From positions 3,286,001 to 3,350,000 of the forward strand of contig CAVZWW010000003.1 in the NCBI GenBank assembly GCA_963779225.1: a stretch of DNA of 64,000 nt, given 5' to 3'. The position numbers and the translations under genes were made by a program. Shown here piece by piece: positions 35,041 through 42,899 of this stretch (the first letter of the stretch is position 1; every line of letters begins with the position of its first letter). This DNA comes from CAVPCZ01 sp963779225. Lineage in GTDB: Bacteria; Bacteroidota; Ignavibacteria; UBA10030; UBA6906. The notes beneath the pieces are model-generated. The model saw only the letters and a list, made by a program, of their open reading frames with translations. It was not told the DNA's origin and ran no database searches.

Positions 35041-36918
35041 ATGAATGCCTGCCTGCTCGCTCCGCTTCTCGGCATTTTGCTCCAGGCGGCGACTCTGCGT
35101 TTTGCCTGGCTCACCGACACACACGTCGGAAGCGAAACCGGTGCCCGCGACCTCACGGCCGCAGTGGGCGAACTGAATGCACGGCAGGATCTCGACTTCG
35201 TTATCATCTCCGGCGACATCACCGAGATGGGCTCAACTCTCGAACTGAGAACCGCCCGCTCGATCCTCGATTCGCTGCGACATCCGCTGTATATCATCCC
35301 GGGAAATCACGACACAAAGTGGTCGGAATCGGGATTGACGGCATTTCCCCGCCTTTTCGGATCTGAACGATTTCTGTTCTTCAAAGGTGGATATGCTTTC
35401 CTCGGTCTTCATCAGGGGCCACGCTTGCGGATGGCGGATGGCCACTTCGCCCCTGAAGATCTCCGGTGGGTGGACAGCGCCCTGACCCGCGTGCGCAAAG
35501 CCGGTGTACCTCTGATTGTCGTTTCCCACTACCCGCTCGATTCCGGAATCTGCAACTGGTATGCACTCCTGGACCGCCTGAAAGAAATTGATACCCGGAT
35601 GGTCCTTACCGGACACGGACATCGTAACAGGATCGATTCCTATGAAGGAATCCCCGGCCTGATGGGCCGTTCGCTGCTCAGGGCGTCGGAAAGCACGGGA
35701 GGGTATAATCTCGTCGGGATTTCACACGACAGTATCGCGGTCGATGAGATACGTATAGGCGATCCGGCAGGGCATCGATGGTTCCAGGGACTCCTGGCAG
35801 TCCGGGCACCTCAGGCGATTGGCGCATCTCCCATGCTTCCTTCAACGCCCGTGGGCCCTGCACCTGCTCCCCCCCGTCCGGATTTCGGCATTAATTTGCG
35901 GTTTCCGCGGGTGAAGCCCGCATGGAAAAGGAACACTGGATTCACCATTGCCGCCCCCGGAGCTGTCAGCGATAGCATCGTCATCGTAGCAGATGCATCG
36001 GGCACGGTCTATGGATTCCACCTCGCAGACGGCCGGGAAGTCTGGACGTTTCGGGCGGGCGGAGCGATTTTTGCTGCACCGTATGCTTCAGGCGGTAGGG
36101 TGGTCATTACCACGGCTGACAGCACAATAGTCGCACTCAACGTGAAGACCGGGAAGCTTCTCTGGAGCATCAGGACCGGAGCACCAAATGTTGCCGCACC
36201 GGTTATCAGCGAAAACGTGGTGTTCGTGGGGGGAAGCGATGGGAAATTCCGCGCACTCGATGCCGTCACGGGATTGATCAAATGGACTTTTGACGGTCTG
36301 GGAGGCTTCGTGGAATCACGGCCTGCCGTCTCAGGCCAGGCCGTCCTGTTTGGGGCGTGGGATGAGCATCTGTACGCCCTCTCCCGTCAATCCGGTAAAG
36401 TCCTCTGGACCTGGAAAGGGGGGCGGGCAGGTCGGCTCTATTCTCCCGCAGCCTGCTGGCCCGTTCTGGCTCACGGAAGGGCTTTTGTCGTCGCTCCTGA
36501 CAGGATGATGACCGCCTTCGATCTCACAACCGGCGATGTCCTCTGGAGATCGGGAAGGTTCAAGGTGCGTGAAAGCATTGGCATTTCGTCCAACGGAGAA
36601 CACATCTACATCCGCTCGATCCGCGATTCCCTCGTGGCGCTGGATTCACGGTCGCCGGAACCCGACCTGGTCTGGGCCACTAATCTCGGATTCGGATACG
36701 ACATAAACGCCGCCATGCCTGTTGAACGGGACGGGATCGTCTATTACGGTACAAAGAACGGACTCATTTCCGCGGTCAGCGACTCGGACGGCTCATTGAT
36801 CTGGCAACACCGCATTTCGGCAGTTCCTGTCAATACCATCACTCCTCTGGAGGGAGAGAATATGATTGTCACAACATTTGACGGTGACGTGTTCCTCCTT
36901 ACCTGGTCTGCCGAATGA
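35041..36918 (+). CDS. Metallophosphoesterase fused to PQQ-type beta-propeller
   Basis: The start at 35041 gives a signal peptide (MNACLLAPLLGILLQAATL). The first half (residues 20-240) is a calcineurin-like phosphoesterase with all five blocks: TDTHVG, ISGDITE, PGNHDT, VSHYPLD and TGHGHRN. From about residue 290 to 625 a PQQ/quinoprotein-like propeller follows (repeats such as VYGFHLADGREVWTFRAGG, NVKTGKLLWSIRTG, DAVTGLIKWTFDG, LTTGDVLWRSG). The product is probably periplasmic; the substrate is unknown. The fusion of the two modules is seen in Bacteroidota. It lies four bases after the SpoIID-like gene and overlaps the next start as ATGA. Confidence 0.9.
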   Translation: MNACLLAPLLGILLQAATLRFAWLTDTHVGSETGARDLTAAVGELNARQDLDFVIISGDITEMGSTLELRTARSILDSLRHPLYIIPGNHDTKWSESGLTAFPRLFGSERFLFFKGGYAFLGLHQGPRLRMADGHFAPEDLRWVDSALTRVRKAGVPLIVVSHYPLDSGICNWYALLDRLKEIDTRMVLTGHGHRNRIDSYEGIPGLMGRSLLRASESTGGYNLVGISHDSIAVDEIRIGDPAGHRWFQGLLAVRAPQAIGASPMLPSTPVGPAPAPPRPDFGINLRFPRVKPAWKRNTGFTIAAPGAVSDSIVIVADASGTVYGFHLADGREVWTFRAGGAIFAAPYASGGRVVITTADSTIVALNVKTGKLLWSIRTGAPNVAAPVISENVVFVGGSDGKFRALDAVTGLIKWTFDGLGGFVESRPAVSGQAVLFGAWDEHLYALSRQSGKVLWTWKGGRAGRLYSPAACWPVLAHGRAFVVAPDRMMTAFDLTTGDVLWRSGRFKVRESIGISSNGEHIYIRSIRDSLVALDSRSPEPDLVWATNLGFGYDINAAMPVERDGIVYYGTKNGLISAVSDSDGSLIWQHRISAVPVNTITPLEGENMIVTTFDGDVFLLTWSAE

Positions 36919-37919
36919 AAACGGTCAGGGAGATACTCACCGCGACGCGGGAGCACGCAGTGGCATTCGAAAACCGGGACCTGGCGTGTCTGAAAGTGAG
37001 TGGGACCGATGGCCTGGATCTTCTGCATCGCCTCTCCACGAACGACCTTCTTTCAGGAACCACCCCACGGGTCCGGCAATCGATTTTGACGACGGAGAAG
37101 GGACGAATTGTGGATCTGATCCGCCTGGTGGTCACAGAGAGTGGTATTCGGATGCTGGTGTCCGCAAATGCGAGGCAGAAGGTGACTGACTGGGTGGAGA
37201 AATTTACTATTACAGAAGACATCACATTCGTAGATCTAAGTAGCCTTTTTTCCATCGTTTATGTCGTTGGAATAAAGTCTTTTGATAGCATTCAGGCTGT
37301 TCTCGGTCTGCCGGAGCTCACCCTCTGCTTCGAAATGTCGCACCAGGATTTCGGCCCCCTTTGTTTCTGGAGAGAGGATTATGCTGGAGGTTCGGCGCGA
37401 ATTCTGCTGCTCCGGAAGAAGATCGTCCCGGCCTTCCTTGCTGCCCTTGAAGCCCGATGCGTCACAACTCTCAACCATGCCGATGAATGTGAGACCCTTC
37501 GCCTTCTGGCCGGCGAACCGGCATACGGTCATGAGCTGACCGAGCAGTTCAACCCGCTGGAGCTGGGCCTTCGCACAGCGGTGAGCTTCACAAAGGGATG
37601 CTATGTGGGACAGGAGGTCATTGCGCGACTTGATTCCTACGACAAGGTTCAGCGCGAATTGGTCTCCGTAGAACTTTCGAAATCACCCTTTCCAGTGAAC
37701 GTGGGGGATGATCTGCTGATCGATGGGGAACCGGCGGGGGTTCTGACGAGTATTGCCCCCCTGCCGTTCGCCGACGGTCGAAGGAGGGGGATTGCTGTGG
37801 TGCACAGTTCTCAAGACTTCCGGAGCACGGAGTTCATTGTCCGGTCGCCTGATGGAATCACGGAGGGGGAGATTGTCCAGCGGTTCTCACTCGAGGACAT
37901 CGGGGAAGGGAAGGGGTAG
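36915..37919 (+). CDS. ygfZ: YgfZ/GcvT-like folate-binding protein
   Basis: The 334-residue protein is a member of the aminomethyltransferase-like YgfZ/IBA57 group, which acts with folate in the repair or assembly of certain iron-sulfur proteins. The diagnostic motif KGCYVGQEVIARLDSYDKVQREL is at about residues 227-249, with the conserved cysteine. The N-terminal part contains LKVSGTDGLDLLHRLSTNDL, the usual folate-binding fold start. The start overlaps the previous stop by four bases and the next gene begins four bases after its stop, so it is translated within a tight operon. Confidence 0.88.
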   Translation: MKTVREILTATREHAVAFENRDLACLKVSGTDGLDLLHRLSTNDLLSGTTPRVRQSILTTEKGRIVDLIRLVVTESGIRMLVSANARQKVTDWVEKFTITEDITFVDLSSLFSIVYVVGIKSFDSIQAVLGLPELTLCFEMSHQDFGPLCFWREDYAGGSARILLLRKKIVPAFLAALEARCVTTLNHADECETLRLLAGEPAYGHELTEQFNPLELGLRTAVSFTKGCYVGQEVIARLDSYDKVQRELVSVELSKSPFPVNVGDDLLIDGEPAGVLTSIAPLPFADGRRRGIAVVHSSQDFRSTEFIVRSPDGITEGEIVQRFSLEDIGEGKG

Positions 37920-37922
37920 CCT

Positions 37923-38777
37923 GTGCGCGTACGGTATACAGTGGAGTCGGTGGAGCGGTGGAGAGACCGCGTGCATCGGCGATTACCCAGACTTGCGGTT
38001 ACTACGCGCGCAAAAGCGACAAATTTTGTCAACGAAGTAGGGTTCTGCTTCGTCTTTCATGCATCTGATGCTGACCTGCCTTCGCTCTACCAGGCCACAC
38101 AGCTCGGACTCGGTGCTCCCGGGCATCCCCGCAGACGCCCCGGGAAGCGGGCGGGCGTGCCATCGGAGATTGGAGAAATCATTCCCGACCAGGCGAACGG
38201 GTACTACGGGAAGCTCCTGCTTCAACGCCCGACAATGGTATCGCTCGATTACCTTCCACATTTTTTCGCAATCAGCGGCCGGAGCGGCGAAAAGAACGAG
38301 TATATCCGACAGGCACTCAGGGGCAATCTGAGTCCGATGGCCAGGACAATCATGGAACATCTGACCAGGCACTCACCTCAATCTACGGCCAGCCTGCGAC
38401 GGCTTTCCGGGTCAGCCGGGAGAAGGATCAAGGGGACATTCGATCTTGCAGTAACCGAGCTGCAGGCGCGCATGTACATCTCAAAAACGCATGAGGGCCG
38501 GCATTCGTCTTCGTTTCTCTGGGCCCCTGTAACGGAATTGTATGCGGCCCAGGTGCGACGGGCCAGGCGCATCAGCGCCGATGCGGCCCGGCATGAAATT
38601 CTGGAAAGGTACTTCCGGAATCAGCTGATCGGCTCCGTCGGTTCCATCCGCCGGTTGTTCCGCTGGGAGAAGCAGGACGTCTTCCGTTCTCTTGGAGATC
38701 TCATGCGAAGGGGACTCATAACCCCTGATGTTGAGGTTGAGGGCTTACACGAGAAGCAATATATTCTTATCACTTAG
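37923..38777 (+). CDS. AlkZ/YcaQ-like winged-helix protein (tentative)
   Basis: The gene starts with GTG and is coupled to the preceding stop. The 284-residue product has a central segment (NEVGFCFVFHASDADLPSLYQATQ near residue 38) and a later helix-turn-helix rich half (RTIMEHLTRHSPQSTASLRRLSG; RSLGDLMRRGLITPDVEV). This pattern resembles AlkZ-related proteins, relatives of the crosslink-repair DNA glycosylase YcaQ, which consist of winged helices. I cannot identify the QxQ-type catalytic motif, so glycosylase activity is uncertain. The protein is basic, with several RRxRR stretches, consistent with DNA binding. Confidence 0.55.
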   Translation: MRVRYTVESVERWRDRVHRRLPRLAVTTRAKATNFVNEVGFCFVFHASDADLPSLYQATQLGLGAPGHPRRRPGKRAGVPSEIGEIIPDQANGYYGKLLLQRPTMVSLDYLPHFFAISGRSGEKNEYIRQALRGNLSPMARTIMEHLTRHSPQSTASLRRLSGSAGRRIKGTFDLAVTELQARMYISKTHEGRHSSSFLWAPVTELYAAQVRRARRISADAARHEILERYFRNQLIGSVGSIRRLFRWEKQDVFRSLGDLMRRGLITPDVEVEGLHEKQYILIT

Positions 38778-38792
38778 TTCATAGGAGTTTAT

Positions 38793-39620
38793 GTGAAATA
38801 CAGCCCAATCAAACCACCAAAAGCTTACAAGGATCTGGAGTTCCTGAACAGTCCGGATGCGCGGGTCATAAGGATGCTCTCGGAATTCCTCGAACCCCAG
38901 AGACGGTTTCGGCACCAGAAGGTCAAGGACACAATCGTCTTTTTTGGCTCTGCAAGGATAGTTCCGGCAAAGGATGCCCGTGCGCAACTGCGGGCTGTCC
39001 AGAAAGCCGCAAGAGCGAAAAGCAAGCCGGATCGTGCTCTGAAGCAGGCCCTGCGTGTGGCTGAAGTACGCGTTGAGATGTCCCGCTACTACGAAGACAC
39101 CGTTGAGCTTGCCCGTCTTCTCACGAAGTGGTCCAGGAGCCTGAGCGACAGCAACCGGTTTGTAGTGTGCTCCGGAGGGGGGCCGGGGATCATGGAAGCT
39201 GCCAACCGGGGGGCTTTTCTGGAAAAGGGGAAATCTCTGGGACTTAACATCAGTCTTCCATTCGAGCAGTTCGCCAACCCGTACATCAGCGAAGGACTTG
39301 CATTCGAATTCCACTATTTTTTCATGCGAAAATTCTGGTTTGCCTACCTCGCGAAGGCTCTCGTCATCATGCCTGGAGGATTCGGGACGCTGGATGAATT
39401 GCTGGAGATGCTTACGCTGCTTCAGACAAAGAAGATAAAGAAGAAGGTCGCCGTGGTGATATATGGTTCCGAATACTGGCGAAAAGTATTGAACCTGGAC
39501 TACATGGTCGCCAGCGGCGTCGTGACGGAAAAGGATCTACGTCTCTTCAAGTTCCTCGACACACCGCAGGAGGCTTTCGAGTACCTGAGGGACTTCCTCT
39601 CCAAAACCTACGTGAGGTAA
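38793..39620 (+). CDS. LOG family (TIGR00730-type) Rossmann-fold protein
   Basis: The start is GTG at 38793; the ATG two bases before is out of frame and closes at once. AGGAG precedes it. The 275-residue product has the LOG family signatures VFFGSARI near residue 50, VVCSGGGPGIMEAANRGAF near 125, and MPGGFGTLDELLEMLTLLQ near 193. Family members cleave nucleoside monophosphates (cytokinin riboside phosphoribohydrolase-like), although many are wrongly called lysine decarboxylase. The N-terminal 45-residue extension is typical of the longer bacterial subgroup. It is the last gene of the run and is followed by tandem repeats. Confidence 0.9.
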   Translation: MKYSPIKPPKAYKDLEFLNSPDARVIRMLSEFLEPQRRFRHQKVKDTIVFFGSARIVPAKDARAQLRAVQKAARAKSKPDRALKQALRVAEVRVEMSRYYEDTVELARLLTKWSRSLSDSNRFVVCSGGGPGIMEAANRGAFLEKGKSLGLNISLPFEQFANPYISEGLAFEFHYFFMRKFWFAYLAKALVIMPGGFGTLDELLEMLTLLQTKKIKKKVAVVIYGSEYWRKVLNLDYMVASGVVTEKDLRLFKFLDTPQEAFEYLRDFLSKTYVR

Positions 39621-39825
39621 GCCCGGAACATGCTACGGGACCTCGGAGCGTGAAGCGATAACCCCGGAGTACGGCACGGGATCTCGGAGCGTCAAGCGGT
39701 AACCCCGGAGCACAACACGGGTCATCAGAGCGTGAAGCGGTAACCCCGGAGCACAACACGGGTCATCAGAGCGTGAAGCGGTAACCCCGGAGCACGGCAC
39801 GGGACCTCGGAGCGTGAAGCGGGGA
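39621..39825. repeat. Tandem repeat, 41-bp unit, about five copies
   Basis: Copies begin at 39648, 39689, 39730, 39771 and 39812 (partial), with a degenerate partial unit before the first. Each unit reads GCGTGAAGCGGTAACC, then CCGGAGCACRRCACGGG, then a short variable part (TCATCAGA or ATCTCGGA or ACCTCGGA). The two central copies are nearly identical. Period 41 is not a multiple of three, so it does not encode a peptide repeat. The array starts right after the LOG-family stop. Confidence 0.9.
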
Positions 39826-39914
39826 CATCGGACCCCCTCGATCGTGTTCCCGGAAGAAACCGCCGGTCGAACTGCATCACTCCCTGAGGCGCCGCTTCAG
39901 GGTGGAATGCGCTC

Positions 39915-40026
39915 GCGTTGTCCGGTACACGCTTCTTGTCGAGCGTTGACCGGCGAACGTTCTCTGGCAAGTGTTGTCCGGTGAGCGCTATCTCGCGAGG
40001 GTTGGCTGCTGAGCGTTTCCCGGTGA
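39915..40026. repeat. Degenerate tandem repeat, 28-bp unit, four copies
   Basis: Units start at 39915, 39943, 39971 and 39999. They share GCGTTGTCCGGT near the start and a variable second half. The copies match only in part, so the array is older than the neighbouring 41-bp array. Together the two arrays fill most of the 455 bases between the LOG-family gene and tmRNA; no gene is visible here. Confidence 0.7.
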
Positions 40027-40039
40027 GCTATCGGAAGAC

Positions 40040-40070
40040 TTGCATGTCGCCGATGGATTCCTTATGTTTG
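40040..40070 (+). promoter_or_regulatory. Candidate tmRNA promoter of Bacteroidota type
   Basis: TATGTTTG at 40063-40070 matches the Bacteroidota -7 consensus TAnnTTTG at every defined position, and TTG at 40040-40042 sits 20 bases upstream in place of the -33 element. The mature tmRNA begins at 40077, seven bases after the element, so position and sequence agree. Confidence 0.65.
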
Positions 40071-40076
40071 CAGTGA

Positions 40077-40448
40077 GGGGATGACCTGGCTTCGACGGGG
40101 AAGAGGATGGTTCAGACTGCGTGCCGTGCTCTCCGAGGTGCACGTTAATAACGCGGAAAACAATAAGTGCTGACTACAACTACGCACTGGCTGCTTAACT
40201 AGCTTAAGCAACCCGTCTCCCGGAATGCTGCCTGCCGAATTCCGAAGAGGCGCCGACTCTAGACAGGATAGCCGGACAGTGCCCCTGGGGATGTCCGGCA
40301 AAATCCGCCGCAAGCGGATCCACTCGGGGTGGTTCTGCCAGTCGCCTGTCTGTCGGAGACGGTAGAATGAAGTTCAAAAGACAGAATACGCATGTAGTGG
40401 TTTGAATGGTCTTCTCTTCGGACGCGGGTTCGACTCCCGCCATCTCCA
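40077..40448 (+). ncRNA. ssrA: Transfer-messenger RNA (tmRNA)
   Basis: The 5' end GGGGATGACCTGGCTTCGAC and the 3' end with TTCGACTCCCGCCATCTCC form the tRNA-like domain. GGGGATG at 40077-40083 pairs with CATCTCC at 40441-40447, including one G-U pair, and A40448 is the discriminator. CCA is not fully encoded. The tag reading frame resumes at GCT 40169 and encodes ADYNYALAA, then TAA at 40196-40198. The tag ends in the ALAA signal read by ClpXP-type proteases. Downstream is the pseudoknot-rich region and a strong terminator. This RNA rescues stalled ribosomes together with SmpB, whose gene is not in the window. Confidence 0.96.
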
Positions 40449-40453
40449 CATGG

Positions 40454-40487
40454 AACGCTCTCGCGAGTCGCCGCGAGAGCGTTTTTT
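40454..40487 (+). terminator. Rho-independent terminator of tmRNA
   Basis: AACGCTCTCGCG at 40454-40465 pairs exactly with 40472-40483 over a six-base loop, followed by a run of T to 40487. It begins six bases after the tmRNA 3' end. Confidence 0.92.
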
Positions 40488-40522
40488 GTAGCTCCTCCCA
40501 ACAACAAAACAGGCGGTCCGAC

Positions 40523-41374
40523 ATGGAAATATCCTTCACAAAAATCACCGGAGCAGGCAACGACTTTGTGGTAATTGACAATATGGACGGGGGACTGACC
40601 GCCGACAGAAACCGTCTTGCCCGGGCGCTATGCGACCGACATTTCGGTATAGGTGCTGACGGAATTCTTCTTCTGGAAAAAAGCGTTAGTGCAGACTTCA
40701 CGATGTTATACTACAATGCCGACGGGAGCTTTGGGGGAATGTGCGGGAACGGCGGGCGATGTGCCGCGTTGTTCGCCCACGCTCGCGGCATTGCAGGGGC
40801 CACCATGCGGTTCGAGGCCCTTGGACACATTTACAGGGCGGAGATCCTCGGGAGTGGCGTGCGCCTCTGGATGAAAGATCCTGTCGTGCCTCACAAGAGC
40901 GTTCCCGTCGACGTCTGCGGCCGTCCCTGGCTTTGCCACGTGGTGGATACGGGCTCTCCTCACGTTGTGGTATTCACGAATGACCTTTCGGGCGTCCCGG
41001 TCGCCGAGGTGGGACGCGCGTTGCGGGAGCACGCCAGTTTTGCGCCTGCCGGCACGAATGTCAATTTCGTCCAGGCAACCGGATCCGGCGACATTGCCAT
41101 GCGAACCTACGAGCGGGGTGTGGAAGCGGAGACGCTTGCGTGCGGCACAGGGTCGGTCGCCTCCTCGATCATCGCCTGTCTGGAACACGGGATGAAGCCT
41201 CCAATCCGTGTACGCGCGTTCAGTGGAGACACGCTGACGGTCAATTTCAAGTTCTCCAACGACAAGATTACCGATGTTGTCCTGGAGGGACCCGCTGTTA
41301 GTCTCTTTAGTGGTAAGACGTTGTATGATGAGGCGTCAGGCAAAATCCGGGAGGCAAATGTGGATGTGCAGTAA
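40523..41374 (+). CDS. dapF: Diaminopimelate epimerase
   Basis: The start at 40523 yields MEISFTKITGAGNDFVVIDN, the canonical N-terminus. The 283-residue enzyme converts LL- to meso-diaminopimelate for lysine and peptidoglycan synthesis. The two catalytic cysteines lie in MCGNGGRCAALFA (near residue 76) and LACGTGSVASS (near residue 209), and substrate-binding motifs ADG and RTYERGVEAETLACGTG are intact. It lies directly downstream of the tmRNA terminator and probably has its own promoter. About 200 bases separate it from the next gene. Confidence 0.96.
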   Translation: MEISFTKITGAGNDFVVIDNMDGGLTADRNRLARALCDRHFGIGADGILLLEKSVSADFTMLYYNADGSFGGMCGNGGRCAALFAHARGIAGATMRFEALGHIYRAEILGSGVRLWMKDPVVPHKSVPVDVCGRPWLCHVVDTGSPHVVVFTNDLSGVPVAEVGRALREHASFAPAGTNVNFVQATGSGDIAMRTYERGVEAETLACGTGSVASSIIACLEHGMKPPIRVRAFSGDTLTVNFKFSNDKITDVVLEGPAVSLFSGKTLYDEASGKIREANVDVQ

Positions 41375-41578
41375 CTTCGAATGCTGTTGAGTCTCAGGAT
41401 GAGTGTCGTGCGGCTCATATATCCGTGGTGGCGGGGGATCTTGAACGAAGCCAGAGCAAAAGTCTGAGGCTCAAGGTGAGGCAAGGTGCCACACATGTCA
41501 CTCGGGGGCACATCTCGCACGGTGGCACAGAGGTCTCCTGTCAGACGATCCACATGACCCGCTCCAAGGAAGAACCGC

Positions 41579-42484
41579 ATGGCTGAATACGCTTTCATCG
41601 TCAATCCAACAGCCGGGAAAGGCAGCGGACGCAGGGCGGCCGAACGGCTTTCCGGCCTTCTTCGCCGTCATGCAGTGGTTCACAAGATGTTCTACACGGA
41701 AAAGCCCGGACACGCGACGGAACTTGTCAAATCGACCGACGCCCGATTCGTTGTTGCGGTAGGGGGAGACGGAACAATCAATGAAGTGGCCAACGCTTTG
41801 CGGAATGCCGATCGGGTATTCGGCGTAATCCCCACCGGGTCTGGCAACGATTTCATCAAATCGGCCGGAATCCCGAGGCGAATGGAAGAAGCGCTGGATT
41901 TGATACTCCGCGGACACATACGCAGGATCGATGCCGGCCAGGTTTCCGTTGGTGTATATGCCAATGGGAGCATCAATTATGCTCCCGGAAGAATGTTCGT
42001 CAACGGAGTGGGCGTGGGGTTCGACGCTGCAGTCGCATACAGGACAACTCAGATCAGGTACCTTAGTGGAACAGCTTTGTATCTTCTTGCCGTGCTTCAA
42101 ACCATAGGCGGATTCCAGCCTCCTCGTTTCAGGGTTCAGGTGGATGACACCTCCTGGGATGCCAAAAACCTCCTCATTGCTACGGGCAACGGGAAGTGCG
42201 CCGGCGGAGGTTTCTATCTGACGCCCGATGCCGAAATCGACGATGGGTTCCTGGACGTCTGCGCGATCGGCAATGTTTCGCTGCTGAAAGTGTTGCGATT
42301 GATACCATCCGTGATGAAGCGTAAGCAGATTCAGGACGAGCAAGTCAAATACCTGAGAGCAAAGAAGATAGAGCTTTCCTCCTCAGATCATTTCGCGGTA
42401 CATGCGGACGGAGAAATCATCGGGCGAAATGTTCAAGCTGTGAAGCTGGATATACTTCCGGGGGTGCTGCAGATCTTCGCATAG
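41579..42484 (+). CDS. Diacylglycerol/lipid kinase family protein (YegS/DgkB-like)
   Basis: The 301-residue protein has the catalytic domain of soluble lipid kinases: VNPTAGKGSG near residue 8, VVAVGGDGTINEVANAL at 59-75 (glycine-rich GGDGT loop), and IPTGSGNDFIKS at 84-95. GGGFYLTPDAEIDDGFLDVC near residue 210 is the usual C-terminal beta-sandwich part. Substrates of homologues are diacylglycerol or other lipids; the precise one is not deducible. GGAAGA precedes the start. The 200 bases before it hold no gene. Confidence 0.93.
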   Translation: MAEYAFIVNPTAGKGSGRRAAERLSGLLRRHAVVHKMFYTEKPGHATELVKSTDARFVVAVGGDGTINEVANALRNADRVFGVIPTGSGNDFIKSAGIPRRMEEALDLILRGHIRRIDAGQVSVGVYANGSINYAPGRMFVNGVGVGFDAAVAYRTTQIRYLSGTALYLLAVLQTIGGFQPPRFRVQVDDTSWDAKNLLIATGNGKCAGGGFYLTPDAEIDDGFLDVCAIGNVSLLKVLRLIPSVMKRKQIQDEQVKYLRAKKIELSSSDHFAVHADGEIIGRNVQAVKLDILPGVLQIFA

Positions 42485-42626
42485 CCTTGTGACGGCAGGG
42501 TCCCCGTTCGAAGGCCTTATAAAACGTGGCGTGATTCGGTGTGATTCGTACGTCCGGTACCTGCCTGATCGCGTCTACAGGTTGAGCGTACGTCACGATT
42601 CGAAGAAAATCCGATTGTTCTTCCTG

Positions 42627-42798
42627 ATGAGATGGCACGCACGCACAACCGTATATCGGTGTCCAAGGTGTGCCGAGGAATTTAAGATTCGAGCCGCTGA
42701 GGGACTTCATCAGCCCGCATTTCTTCGACAGGAAATATCTGAGATGTCCTGCATGCGGAGAAAGAGTGTGGGCAAGGGGTTTTGACAGACCCGGATAG
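42627..42798 (+). pseudogene. Small zinc-ribbon protein, frameshifted
   Basis: From ATG 42627 one frame reads MRWHARTTVYRCPRCAEEFKI. About 20 bases later the sensible sequence continues in another frame as FEPLRDFISPHFFDRKYLRCPACGERVWARGF, ending with TAG at 42796-42798. Together they give a treble-clef-like CPRC...CPACG protein of about 55 residues, but a shift lies between 42675 and 42700. No ribosome-binding site is visible. It is a decayed gene or a sequencing error. Confidence 0.45.
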
Positions 42799-42874
42799 CA
42801 GAAGACGGACCGGATTGGATTTGCCTGGCAGGGCTATAAAGCGCCACAGTTCACGTGGAATGCAAACAACCAAT

Positions 42875-42891
42875 ATACATATAATATGTAT
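42875..42891. other. AT-rich palindrome between convergent genes
   Basis: ATACATAT and ATATGTAT form a perfect 8-1-8 palindrome directly downstream of the purL stop at 42900. It stands out in GC-rich surroundings. A termination or binding function cannot be decided. Confidence 0.4.
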
Positions 42892-42899
42892 TATGTAAA

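Noticed and set aside
37923..39620. Defence island reading of the AlkZ-like and LOG-family genes next to repeats
   Set aside because: No nuclease, helicase, TIR, reverse transcriptase or toxin-antitoxin gene is nearby, and both families have common housekeeping roles.
39621..40026. Possible CRISPR array
   Set aside because: The units are contiguous with no variable spacers of constant size, and no cas genes are present; these are simple tandem repeats.
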